Of a stretch of 64,000 bases of DNA, positions 55,015-63,719 are shown piece by piece. Both the position numbers and the translations under genes were made by a program. The stretch comes from Pelagibius sp028280305 (GTDB taxonomy: Bacteria > Pseudomonadota > Alphaproteobacteria > Kiloniellales > Kiloniellaceae): NCBI RefSeq assembly GCF_965233615.1, contig NZ_OZ247495.1; one strand, written 5' to 3'. Within the stretch, counting starts at the first letter, position 1, and each line of letters begins with the position of its first letter. The notes under the pieces are model-generated. The model was not told the origin of the DNA. It saw only the letters and a list, made by a program, of their open reading frames with translations, and did no database searches.

Positions 55015-55251
55015 ATGACCCAGAAGGCGACCCAGTCGGCCGACAACGCGGCATCCCGGCCGGAGACCGTGGCGGCGATCCGGGGATACCGGATTCCCAA
55101 GCGGCGTTTCACGCGCTGGGCGCTCTATTACTTCCTGCTTTACGTCGTGCTGCCGGTGCTGGCCGTCAGTCTGTTGTTCGATGCCGTGCTCTACTTCGTT
55201 TTCACCCGCTTCACCGATCACTGCTGGGCCCTCTTCTGTCTGTTCGGCTGA
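55015..55251 (+). CDS. Small single-span membrane protein
   Basis: A 78-residue protein. After a polar N-terminus with RIPKRRFTRW there is one or possibly two hydrophobic stretches (ALYYFLLYVVLPVLAVSLLF and VLYFVFTRF), then a short end with two cysteines (HCWALFCLFG). No family is recognised. It lies 85 bp before the ABC ATPase gene and may share its transcript. Confidence 0.6.
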   Translation: MTQKATQSADNAASRPETVAAIRGYRIPKRRFTRWALYYFLLYVVLPVLAVSLLFDAVLYFVFTRFTDHCWALFCLFG

Positions 55252-55335
55252 GGCCGGGCTGCTTAACCGAAGCGTCATTTGACCGGGCCGGGGCGGCGGT
55301 CTAAGCCAACGGCTCGAAAGAATCTGGGTTCGAAT

Positions 55336-56397
55336 ATGGTTGGATTGACCCTTACATCGGTTTCGAAGCGCTTCGGCGAGACCTGCGCGGTGGAGGCGGT
55401 CGATCTGTCCGTGGCCGACGGCGAGTTCCTGGCCGTGCTGGGGCCTTCGGGCTGCGGCAAGACCACGCTGCTGCGGCTCATTGCCGGCTTCGAGCGCCTC
55501 GATCAGGGAACCATCCATCTGGGCGATCTCCTGGCCTCCGCGCCCGAACGGCATCTGCCGACCGAAGACCGCCGTATCGGCATCGTTTTTCAGTCCTACG
55601 CCCTCTGGCCTCATATGACCGTCGCCGGCAATGTCGGCTATCCCCTGCGGGTGCAGAAGGTCCGGGGCAGCGACTATGACCGGCGGGTGGCCGCCGCGCT
55701 CCAGACCGTCGGCCTGACCGGCCTGGAGGAACGGCGTCCGGCGGAGCTTTCCGGCGGGCAGCGCCAGCGCGTGGCCCTGGCGCGCTGCATGGTGATGGAG
55801 CCGCGCATCGTGCTGCTGGACGAACCGCTGGCCAATCTGGACGTCCATCTGCGCGCCGCCATGGAGGACGAGTTCGCCGAATTCCATGCCAAGACCGGTG
55901 CGACCATGGTCTACATCACCCACGATCAGGCCGAGGCCATGACCCTGGCCGACCGCATCGCGGTGATGGATGGCGGGCGTCTCGCCCAGGTGGCACAGCC
56001 CCGCGATCTCTACCGCAAGCCGGAGAACGACATGGTCGCCGGTTTCATCGGCCAGGGCGCCATCGTTCCCGGCCGTGTCTCCTCGCTGCTGCGCGACGGG
56101 CGCTGTGCAGCGACGGTGCTGGGCCGCGACTTCGTCCTGCGTTGTGCGCCCGGACAGCAACCCGGCGCCGTTCGGGTCTGCCTGCGGCCGGAAGATCTTT
56201 CCCTGGCGCCGGAGGGCAGCATTCCGGGCCGCGCCGTTCGCCTGACCTATAAAGGCGGCGTTACTGCCGTCGACATTGCCCCGGAAGCGGACCCCGAGGC
56301 CCGGCTGCAGCTCACCCTGCTCGACAAGCGTGCGCCGGCCAAGGGCGAGGCGGTGCGCCTGACATTGCAGGACGGCTGGGTTATCCCGGCGGCTTGA
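55336..56397 (+). CDS. ABC transporter ATPase, Fe(III)/FbpC type
   Basis: A 353-residue ATPase with Walker A GPSGCGKTT, Q-loop QSYALWPHMTV, signature LSGGQRQRVALARC, Walker B IVLLDEPLANLD and switch ITHDQAEAMTLA. A TOBE domain fills the C-terminal third (VRVCLRPEDLSLAPEG). The FbpC/PotA class serves iron or polyamine import. I start at ATG 55336. The matching permease and binding protein are on the opposite strand just downstream, convergent rather than in one operon. Confidence 0.87.
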   Translation: MVGLTLTSVSKRFGETCAVEAVDLSVADGEFLAVLGPSGCGKTTLLRLIAGFERLDQGTIHLGDLLASAPERHLPTEDRRIGIVFQSYALWPHMTVAGNVGYPLRVQKVRGSDYDRRVAAALQTVGLTGLEERRPAELSGGQRQRVALARCMVMEPRIVLLDEPLANLDVHLRAAMEDEFAEFHAKTGATMVYITHDQAEAMTLADRIAVMDGGRLAQVAQPRDLYRKPENDMVAGFIGQGAIVPGRVSSLLRDGRCAATVLGRDFVLRCAPGQQPGAVRVCLRPEDLSLAPEGSIPGRAVRLTYKGGVTAVDIAPEADPEARLQLTLLDKRAPAKGEAVRLTLQDGWVIPAA

Positions 56398-56447
56398 TTG
56401 TTTTGGTTTTCGGCTGGAACCGCCGCTCGACGCAAGTTGAGAAACAA

Positions 56448-58208
56448 CTAAGCTTCCCAGGGCAGCACACCGCGCGGCAGCCGTTTCGACAGGCCGCTGG
56501 CCAGCAGCATCAAGGCCATCACCACGGCAACCACCATCACTGCGACGGCGGAGGCCATGGAGGACGAGCCGCTCTCGTCGAGGAAAAAGATGATGACGCC
56601 GATGGTCTCCGCGCCCGACGAGGTCAGCAGGGCCGAAACCTGGATCTCGTTGAAGGCGGTGAGGAAGACCAGCAGCCCGCCGGCCGCGGCGACCGGTGCG
56701 GTGAGCGGCAGGATGATGGTGAGAAGACGGCGGAAGAAACCGGCGCCGGCCATCTGCGCGGCCTCTTCCAGACTGCGGTCGAGCTGATAGAAGCCGCTGA
56801 TGACGGGACGCAAACCCAAGGTCAGGAAGCGCGCCAGATAGGCCGCGAAGATAATCCAGAGCGTGCCGTAGATCGAAAAGCCGAGCAGCGGCAGCGGTTT
56901 CAGGAAAACCAGGATGGCGGCGATGGCCAGCACCGCGCCGGGCAGGGCGTAGGGCAGCTCGGCCAGGGCGTTCAGGACGCGCAGCAGGGCGGTGCGGCGC
57001 CAGACCACGAAGTAGGCGAGGGGGACGGCGAGCGCGATGAGCAGAACAGCGGTGCCGCTTGCCAGCGCCAGGCTGTTGAAGAAGCCGCGGGCGGTCGCGT
57101 CATGGCGGAAGATGGCGTCGGTGTAGTGCTGCAGGGTGAAACTCTCGGCCGAGAGGGAGAGGCCGTAGGCCTTCACCAGGGAAGCTGCCGACAAGGCCGC
57201 CAGCGGCAGCACCAGGATGAACAGGATCACCAGCCAGCAGAACGCCTCGACCCAGCCGCGGCGCTTGCCGAGGTGATAGCTCAAGGCCTGGGAGGGGGCG
57301 CCGATGGTGCGGTAGTCGCGGCGCTTCAGCAGCCAGGCCTGCAGGGCGAAACCGCCGGCGGCTATCACGCTGACCAGCACCGAGAGCACGGCGACCTGGC
57401 TGATGATGTCCGGGCCGAAGTCGGAGAGGCGCTGATAGATCAGGGTCGGCAGAACCGTATAGCGCGCGGGAATGCCCAGCATCGCCGGGATGCCGAAATT
57501 GCCGATGGCGGAGACGAAGGCCAGGGCCGTGCCCGCCACCAGCGAGGGCACCATCAGCGGCAGCAGGATGGTTTGGAAGACCTGGACGCCGGAGGCGCCA
57601 CTGGCTCGCGCGGCCTCGACCATTTCCTTGGGTAAAGCGCGCAGCCCGGCGCGCAGGGCGAGGAACACCAGCGGTGCGTGCTGGATGCCGAGCAGCAGGA
57701 TGATTCCTTCGCGCGAATAGAGCGGATGGGGTGTACCCAGGGGCGGCGCCAGGCCTAGCAGGTTCAAGAGGCTGCCACTGGGGCCGAAGACCTGTATCCA
57801 TGAGAGGGCTGTAACCTGGGGTGGGATCATCATCGGCAGCATGAAGCAAAAGACCAGGGCGGCCTTGGCACGGATGTCGGTAAGGGCGACGATGAAGGCG
57901 AAGAAACTGCCGAGCAGCAGGCTGATCACGGTGCCGCCGAGGGAGACTTCCAGGCTGTGCAGGGTTGCCCGCCAGGTGGAGCGACGGGTCAGGACTTCCT
58001 CTGCGGTGGCCAGCGACGGCTGGCCGCCGGGTGCCAGCGCTTCCCACAGCAGGCGCGCCAGCGGCAGGACGGCGACCAGGGCGACGAAGAGAACGAGAAA
58101 GGCGAACAGAGCCTGTTCGCCCGTCCCGCGCCAAAATTGGGAAGAGGCCGCTTCGTTCCGGTCCGGGCCCTTTCTGTCGGTCAGGGCGCCGGCGGCGGAC
58201 TCCGTCAC
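56448..58208 (-). CDS. Iron-type ABC transporter permease, fused FbpB form
   Basis: A 586-residue permease made of two BPD_transp_1 halves, as in FbpB. Each half carries an EAA loop: VEAARASGASGVQVFQTILL and LEEAAQMAGAGFFRRLLTII. About 12 spans are expected. GTG 58208 directly abuts the stop of the binding-protein gene. Such single-chain permeases serve Fe(III) or, less often, phosphonate or polyamine uptake. The 51-bp gap to the convergent ATPase stop leaves little room for a terminator. Confidence 0.88.
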   Translation of the reverse strand: MTESAAGALTDRKGPDRNEAASSQFWRGTGEQALFAFLVLFVALVAVLPLARLLWEALAPGGQPSLATAEEVLTRRSTWRATLHSLEVSLGGTVISLLLGSFFAFIVALTDIRAKAALVFCFMLPMMIPPQVTALSWIQVFGPSGSLLNLLGLAPPLGTPHPLYSREGIILLLGIQHAPLVFLALRAGLRALPKEMVEAARASGASGVQVFQTILLPLMVPSLVAGTALAFVSAIGNFGIPAMLGIPARYTVLPTLIYQRLSDFGPDIISQVAVLSVLVSVIAAGGFALQAWLLKRRDYRTIGAPSQALSYHLGKRRGWVEAFCWLVILFILVLPLAALSAASLVKAYGLSLSAESFTLQHYTDAIFRHDATARGFFNSLALASGTAVLLIALAVPLAYFVVWRRTALLRVLNALAELPYALPGAVLAIAAILVFLKPLPLLGFSIYGTLWIIFAAYLARFLTLGLRPVISGFYQLDRSLEEAAQMAGAGFFRRLLTIILPLTAPVAAAGGLLVFLTAFNEIQVSALLTSSGAETIGVIIFFLDESGSSSMASAVAVMVVAVVMALMLLASGLSKRLPRGVLPWEA

Positions 58209-59204
58209 TTACTCGCCGAAGAGCTCGGTGAACTTCATGCGGGCCGCCTTGTCGCCGCTGATCGCCTGATCGGCATCGAAGCTCATCAGCTTGATGTCGG
58301 CTTGTTTGGGAAAGCCCGGCGGCGGCGCGACGGCCGGATGGGCGGGCAGGAAGCCCTGGGCCGCCGCCAGCTTCTGGCCTTCTTCGGAGAGGACGAAATC
58401 GACGAAGGCCTGTGACGCCGGCACGTTCTTCGACGTGGCGAGGATCGCCACCGGTTCGGTTACCGCGCTGACGCCCTCCTCAGGGAAGACGAACTCCACC
58501 GGCGAGCCTTCGAGCTTGTTGCGGATCGCCAGGAAGTCGATGACGATGCCATAGAGCTTCTCACCGCTGGCGACCGCCTTGAAGGTGCCGCCGTTGCCGC
58601 CCTTGGGCGTGATGCCGTTGCCGGCCAGACCTTCGTAATAACCCCAGCCGAGATCGGGCGCGTTCACCAGGCTGTGCATGTGGTTCAGCGCGGCGCCGGA
58701 ATAGAGCGGGCTCGGCATGGCAACCAGCCCTTTTGCGTCGGCGGCCAGCAGGTCCTTCCAGGACGAGGGCTGCATCGGAGCGGCGGTGTTGTAGATGATC
58801 CCGGTGGTGATCAGCTTGCTGCCGAAATAGGTCATGTCGGCATCGTAGAGCGCCTTGTCATAGGCACCCACTGCCGCGTCCTCATAGGCCATCAACCGGC
58901 CTTCTTTCTTCAACTGTCCCATGTTGATGACATCGGCGATCAGCAGCACGTCGGGCTTGATCTGGCCGGCGGCGATTTCGGCGCGCAGGATGTTCATCAG
59001 CTTGCTGGTGCCGTTGCGGGTCCATTCGACCTCGACATCGGGATGCTTCGCCTTGAACGCATCGACGGTCTGCTGGGCGTCTTTCTCGAGCTGGGAGGTA
59101 TAGATCACCAGCTTGCCGGAAGCGGCAGAGGCCGGTCCGGCGGGAGAAACGGCGGCGAGGGTTGTGATTGCCAGGGCGGCAACGGCGAGACGAAGCAACG
59201 GCAT
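58209..59204 (-). CDS. Fe(III)-type ABC transporter substrate-binding protein
   Basis: A 331-residue periplasmic protein from ATG 59204, preceded by GGAGG. The signal peptide is LLRLAVAALAITTLAAVSPA, with cleavage near ASA-A. The mature start KLVIYTSQLEKDAQQTVDAF is the hallmark of FbpA/FutA-like ferric-binding proteins (LxIYTxR). No paired tyrosine motif at the usual iron site is clear, so the ligand could be another metal or an organophosphate. It is first of a two-gene unit with the permease. Confidence 0.87.
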   Translation of the reverse strand: MPLLRLAVAALAITTLAAVSPAGPASAASGKLVIYTSQLEKDAQQTVDAFKAKHPDVEVEWTRNGTSKLMNILRAEIAAGQIKPDVLLIADVINMGQLKKEGRLMAYEDAAVGAYDKALYDADMTYFGSKLITTGIIYNTAAPMQPSSWKDLLAADAKGLVAMPSPLYSGAALNHMHSLVNAPDLGWGYYEGLAGNGITPKGGNGGTFKAVASGEKLYGIVIDFLAIRNKLEGSPVEFVFPEEGVSAVTEPVAILATSKNVPASQAFVDFVLSEEGQKLAAAQGFLPAHPAVAPPPGFPKQADIKLMSFDADQAISGDKAARMKFTELFGE

Positions 59205-59397
59205 CGGAAGAGCCTCCGGAAGACTGGGGGAGAAAAGCACGCATAGTATGCCCCGGAATCGATCGGAACCGAAGTCTGGGGGGCATCCAAGGCTGAGGAA
59301 GGCCGGAGGTTAGTGGCTGAGGGTGATTGTCCGATGACGGTCCGGTGACCGATTTATGAAGCGCTGCAGCCCCTCGGTCCGTCTTGGTCGGTTGCCT

Positions 59398-59619
59398 CTA
59401 CTGCTCTGAGACGGCCGCAATGGTGCGGCGGCCGAGCGCTGTCAGCATGACCGAGTGAACCCCGCTGCTCACCTGCGTCACGGTCAGCCAGCCCTTGGCC
59501 TCGCATTCGTTCAGAGTGCGCCAGAGGATCGTCTCGACAGGCTGCTCGGTGACGGCGATGTCGCCGGACATGCGCAGCAGTTCGAGCACAAGTTGTTGCT
59601 GGGGAAGAATTGAAGCCAA
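59398..59619 (-). CDS. Small winged-helix-like hypothetical protein
   Basis: A 73-residue frame with TTG start. The sequence pattern, helices (LLRMSGDI, WRTLNECEAKGW) then a hairpin (LTVTQVSSGVHSVMLTALG), resembles a winged helix similar to PadR/MarR wing parts but is too short to be sure. No ribosome site is obvious at the TTG. Real but uncertain in start and function. Confidence 0.4.
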   Translation of the reverse strand: MASILPQQQLVLELLRMSGDIAVTEQPVETILWRTLNECEAKGWLTVTQVSSGVHSVMLTALGRRTIAAVSEQ

Positions 59620-59863
59620 GAGTGGGACAGTCTTAGGGAAAAAGTGTTAGGTGAACGGCTCGGCGCCATGCACAGCGCAGCTTTTTGGAAGCCCAAGGTA
59701 CCCGGAAATGCGCTGAACGCTCAACAGCGCGTCGTCGGGCAGAAGTTTCTATCTGACGCTGATCTGACGGCCTTTTCGGACCGGCATTCAGGCCGCAAGA
59801 AGTCTCCGGGCTGCCGCTGGTCTATACGATACGACAGCCGGAGCTTCTGCCCGACGGGCGGCT

Positions 59864-60235
59864 CTAGTGCGTGCGGCCGTCCGCCAGAACGCGGCAAAGC
59901 TGGCTGACAGCTTCCTGATGGCGGTCGTTTGAAATGCGCGTAAAGTTCCGGGCCAGATCGAGACACATTCTCTGACGCTCGTTCAAACGGCCGTCGTCGC
60001 TGTTCAGGCCTTCGTAGAAAAACCCGATGTCGACGCCGAGAACCTTGGCGATTTCAAACAAACGACCGGCTGACACCCTGTTGATGCCACGTTCGTATTT
60101 GTGGGCCTGCTGATAAGTAACGCCGATCATCTCCGCAAGCTGCTGCTGGGTCAGACCCAGCATGGTGCGGCGTTCGCGAATGCGCTGACCAACGAACTTT
60201 TCAACGCTCTGAATATTAGCAGATACAGTTTCCAC
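59864..60235 (-). CDS. XRE-family HTH regulator
   Basis: A 123-residue protein. The lambda-repressor-like DNA-binding domain spans residues about 14-70: RIRERRTMLGLTQQQLAEMI, VTYQQAHKYERGINRVSAGR and LFEIAKVLGV. The C-terminal 45 residues are helical and contain ERQRMCLDLARNF. This form is widespread in alphaproteobacteria, where some members regulate in symbiosis or biofilm genes (PraR-like). The target here is unknown. Confidence 0.87.
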   Translation of the reverse strand: METVSANIQSVEKFVGQRIRERRTMLGLTQQQLAEMIGVTYQQAHKYERGINRVSAGRLFEIAKVLGVDIGFFYEGLNSDDGRLNERQRMCLDLARNFTRISNDRHQEAVSQLCRVLADGRTH

Positions 60236-60962
60236 TAGGTTCCACCATTCCAGTTACGATTCTTTCTCAACCACAAGTAAGAATCTAATCAATATGACCA
60301 GAAAATATAATCACTTCATCGGGTAAATATGGCAAGAGGTTTTTCGCGAAACGCGAACACGCCGGATTTCTGCGATTTTTGGACGATGGCTACGGTCAAA
60401 CTGAGAGCATCGACCACCGGCAGGATAAACGGCTGTTATTTCAGCAGCCTATCCATTTCCTCGCACCCTTTCCCAGGAGGCTTCGCGACCCTCCAGGGTT
60501 TCATGGATCAATCAAGAGGCTGATCAATCCCTATCAAATCAACTTAAGGCAGCGAGCCGGAGCCGCAACCCCCTTCACTGGTATTTTACCAGAACCAAAT
60601 GGGTTCTGATGCTGATTCCGGGGCCGGCGACTGTCTGTCTGGGTGCCTAACCTCCCGCTCAGGCTGAATCTATTGCCGTCTTATCCCCCTTCATGCCAGG
60701 GGCAAATAAGAGACGCGTCCGGTCGGGCGGATCGGGGATAAGGGCCCGGTTCGTCAGGACTTGTCTTCCCGCGGAGGTATGACGGATCCGCGTGACTTCT
60801 ATTCCTGCTGTGGGGTTTTTTCGATCCGGTTGGCCGGCGGCGGAAGGGCGCCACGGCCCGCCTCTGCGGAACAGGATGACTATCTTTTCGACGCCGGGCG
60901 ATGTTAGGGAGATGATGGGAGACACTACAGCGAGGAATCGAAGGGGGAGGAAGCAGGACGCC
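60236..60962. other. Long intergenic region without supported gene
   Basis: About 730 bp. Next to the XRE gene it is AT-rich and probably holds that promoter. Two small hairpins stand side by side: CTGGTA/TACCAG (60578-60592) and CAGAACC/GGTTCTG (60590-60608). A plus-strand frame of 76 residues ends on them (60379-60609), but it has no family match I know and no ribosome site. The last 60 bp hold the GAGGAAG ribosome site of the GlxA-type gene. Confidence 0.45.
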
Positions 60963-62033
60963 ATGCAAGGCGATGGGAAAAGCGGCCGGCTTCACGGCGT
61001 GGAACAGCAAGGAGAACAAGAGGCGCAGCAGAGCTTTGCATTTCTACTGCTGCCGGACTTCGCCATGCTCTGTTTCAGCTCGGCGATCGAGCCTTTGCGT
61101 GTTGCCAACCGAATTGCCGGCCGGCGGCTCTATGACTGGCGCCTGGTCACGACCGACGGCGCGCCGGCATTGTCTTCGGGCGGCACCGGCATCCTGGCGG
61201 ACGACTCTCTCGAGGCCTGCGGCCGCCCGGATTACTTCATCGTGGTTGCCGGGATGAACGCCCAGCGTTTCACCGATGCGCATCTCATCGGCGCCTTGCG
61301 CCGGCTTGACCGCAGCGGCTGCCGCGTCGGGGCGCTTTCGACAGGCAGCTATCTTCTGGCCAGGGCCGGGCTGTTGAGCGGCCATCGCTGCACCGTTCAC
61401 TGGGAGAACCTGGATTCCTTTCGCGAAGACTTTCCCGACCTCGACGTCACCGGGGAGCTGTTTGAGATCGACGGATCGCGTCTGACCTCCTCCGGCGGTA
61501 CTGCCTCTCTGGATATGATGCTGAGCCTGATCGGGGAACAGCACGGCCGCGATCTGGCGACGCAGGTTGCCGAACAATTCATCCACGAGCGCATTCGCGA
61601 GACCCACGACCATCAACGCATGAGCCTGCAATGGCGCCTCGGCATCAACCATCCCAAGCTGCTGCAGGTCATCGAGATGATGGAGGCCAATCTGGAAGAG
61701 CCGATGGCGCGATCGGAACTGGCCAGTCAGGCCGGCCTCTCCACCCGCCAGCTTGAACGCCTGTTCCGCAAGTACCTGGGGCGCTCGCCGACCCGCTACT
61801 ACCTCGAACTCCGCCTGCATCGGGCCCGCGCCCTATTGCAGCAGACCACGATGTCGATCCTGAACGTCGCCCTGGCCTGCGGGTTCGTTTCGGCTTCGCA
61901 CTTCTCGAAGTGCTATCGCGAATTCTTTGACATGATGCCGCGCGAGGAACGCCAGGGTAAGGGCCGTCAGACCGAAGAAGCCCTGGGCGCCGACGTCGGC
62001 GAGCGCAGTGCGAAAGCCGTGAAACGGCTGTAG
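60963..62033 (+). CDS. GlxA-family AraC-type transcriptional regulator
   Basis: A 356-residue regulator from ATG 60963. The N-terminal half is the DJ-1/PfpI-like amidotransferase fold (FAFLLLPDFAMLCFSSAIEP, GALSTGSYLLARAGLLSG). The C-terminal AraC domain has two helix-turn-helix parts (MARSELASQAGLSTRQLERL and LNVALACGFVSASHFSKCYR). GlxA regulators control choline, carnitine, arginine and glycine-betaine use. An upstream in-frame ATG near 60912 is possible. The tail after PREER is longer than usual, with about 25 extra residues. Confidence 0.85.
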   Translation: MQGDGKSGRLHGVEQQGEQEAQQSFAFLLLPDFAMLCFSSAIEPLRVANRIAGRRLYDWRLVTTDGAPALSSGGTGILADDSLEACGRPDYFIVVAGMNAQRFTDAHLIGALRRLDRSGCRVGALSTGSYLLARAGLLSGHRCTVHWENLDSFREDFPDLDVTGELFEIDGSRLTSSGGTASLDMMLSLIGEQHGRDLATQVAEQFIHERIRETHDHQRMSLQWRLGINHPKLLQVIEMMEANLEEPMARSELASQAGLSTRQLERLFRKYLGRSPTRYYLELRLHRARALLQQTTMSILNVALACGFVSASHFSKCYREFFDMMPREERQGKGRQTEEALGADVGERSAKAVKRL

Positions 62034-62059
62034 GGGTTGAGGGGTGTAAAGCGCTCTAG

Positions 62060-62906
62060 GGTCGGTACTCAATTAGGGATTCCCCTACGTCTGCAGTTGT
62101 GATTCTTTGATCCAGGTTTCCCAAGGCAGGGAGGATTGGATGGCACGGCTTTACTGGCTTTCGGACGAGGAATGGGCTCGGATCGAGCCTTATCTGCCGC
62201 GCGGTCGGCGCGGGGCTCATCGGGTGGATGACCGTCGGGTGATTTCCGGTATCGTCCATATGCTCAAGGTCGGAGCGCGCTGGCGCGACTGTCCGTCGGA
62301 ATACGGCCCCTACACGACGATCTACAACCGCTTCAATCGCTGGAGCAAGCAAGGGGTTTGGGAGGATATTTTCTACGCCCTGACGGGTAAAAGTGTTGTC
62401 GTATCGACCACAGCGGTCGATTCCACCCACATCAAGGCGCACCGCTCGGCGGCGGGGGCAAAAGGGGGGACTTCGAGCACGCAATCGGTCGATCGCGCGG
62501 CGGACGGACGACTAAAATTCATGCCATAACCGATGCACTGGGGCGCCCTATTGCCCTCTCGATCACGCCCGGACAGACCCATGATCTGGTCGGCGCGGCC
62601 ATGCTTCTCGAGCGCATACCAACCCCTAAACGGCTCCTGGCCGATCGCGCCTATGACGCCGCAAAGCTGCGGGACTGGTTGATCGAACGAGGCTGCCAGC
62701 CGGTCATCCCTCCAAACCCAACCCGCAAGCATCCTCAATCGTACGACAAAGTCGCCTACCGAGACCGCAACCGCGTGGAGCGGATGTTCTGTCGGCTCAA
62801 GGATTTCAGAAGGATAGCAACCCGCTACGACAAGCGCGCCGATATCTTCCTCGCCGCCATCTGTCTGGCCGCATCTATCACTTGGTGGCTCAATTGAGTC
62901 TCGACC
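62060..62906 (+). mobile_element. IS5-family insertion sequence (IS427-like), 847 bp
   Basis: The ends are GGTCGGTACTCAATT on the left and AATTGAGTCTCGACC on the right, imperfect inverted repeats. CTAG flanks both sides (62056-62059 and 62907-62910), the target duplication expected for this group. One transposase gene in two frames fills the element. The insertion point is 26 bp after the stop of the GlxA-type gene and exactly at the stop of the convergent hypothetical gene. Confidence 0.9.
62140..62897 (+). CDS. IS5-family transposase, two frames joined by a -1 frameshift
   Basis: The first frame (62140-62529) starts MARLYWLSDEEWARIEPYLP and contains the first catalytic Asp in AVDSTHIKAH. 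The second frame continues the protein from about 62470 (HAIGRSRGGRTTKIHAITDA) to 62897 with LADRAYDA (second Asp) and RNRVERMFCRLKDFRR (Glu). The change occurs at CAAAAGGGGGGAC (62459-62471), a slippery run that would allow the -1 step known for IS427-group elements. All three DDE residues are present, so the element could be active. Confidence 0.85.
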
Positions 62907-63404
62907 CTAGACCGCGAAGCGCACGAAGGTCGCGTCTTCCGGCAGCAGTTCCGGCTCGCCGCCGGCTTTGCGGTAAATCTCGCTGCCCATCAGGGCGCCG
63001 TCGCGATGCTGTGATAGCGAGGTGCTCTGGGGTGCCGGTTGCAGGCCTTTTGAGGCCAGCGCCTGCTGGCCGAGAACCTGGACCATGAAGGGCATGGAGG
63101 ACAGGCGCGAAAAGCTGACCTGCCTTCCCTTGGCCGGGCCCTGAGCAGCATGATCCCGGGCGGCATCTTCCCGTGCTACCCGGCCGGGCCGCCGTTCGGC
63201 GGCTGCCGCTTCCTGATCTTCCCAGCGGCGCTGCAGGTTGCCCTGATCGTCCCTGGCCCGCAGGGGCGGGGTCTTGGCGACCGCCTCGACACCCTGCTTG
63301 GTCGCCGCCGCCGGGCTTGCAGCATCCGACGACGCCATCGGCTTGGTGCCGGGCGCGGGCAGAAGCGGCAATTTTTGAACACCGGTCACGGGTTCTGGGT
63401 CCAA
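62907..63404 (-). CDS. Hypothetical protein
   Basis: Up to 165 residues with a TTG start at 63404, or 143 from ATG 63338. The first two thirds are Ala/Arg/Gln/Pro-rich and low in complexity. The C-terminal third has SMPFMVQVLGQQAL, GSEIYRKAGGEPELL and PEDATFVRFAV, resembling short conserved alphaproteobacterial proteins of unknown function. The stop TAG lies in the CTAG target duplication of the IS and is preserved by it. Confidence 0.55.
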   Translation of the reverse strand: MDPEPVTGVQKLPLLPAPGTKPMASSDAASPAAATKQGVEAVAKTPPLRARDDQGNLQRRWEDQEAAAAERRPGRVAREDAARDHAAQGPAKGRQVSFSRLSSMPFMVQVLGQQALASKGLQPAPQSTSLSQHRDGALMGSEIYRKAGGEPELLPEDATFVRFAV

Positions 63405-63719
63405 TCGCAGGGTTTCACGGTCTTATACAATAGATGCACCTTATGAAAAATTTATCAAGCATTGAATCTAATATGGTTTATAAATTAACCAATAAAATTA
63501 GCCGTAAGACTAAGTGTTATTGTTAATGCGATTTGATTAGTTCTGTATTTTCTGTAGTTAATGAAATTATTACAAGAGCTTTGAAGAAGTGCTTCACCTT
63601 TCTTTAAGGGGTGGCTGCCAAATTCGAGGATTATCTGGCGCCAGAGGGTGCCTTAATCAGCCGGGGGTCCTTACCCGCAAATTCTGTGGGGGATCAGCTT
63701 CAGGTAGGAGAGCGGCGGC
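63405..63719. other. AT-rich divergent intergenic region
   Basis: About 315 bp, very AT-rich between 63430 and 63600, between the hypothetical gene (minus) and the PAS gene (plus). It likely holds both promoters. No repeat or small gene is recognised. A GTAGGAGAG ribosome site lies just before 63720. Confidence 0.45.

Noticed and set aside
59644..59907. An 87-codon plus-strand frame between the small winged-helix-like gene and the XRE gene
   Set aside because: It overlaps the 3' end of the XRE gene antisense and has no domain or ribosome site.
60379..60609. A 76-codon plus-strand frame in the long intergenic region before the GlxA-type gene
   Set aside because: No ribosome site, mixed composition and no similarity I recognise; it ends on two hairpins that may belong to a degraded element.
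62140..62897. The IS5 transposase as a frameshifted pseudogene
   Set aside because: The shift lies on a slippery run, the ends and target duplication are intact, and all catalytic residues are present, so programmed frameshifting is the better reading.
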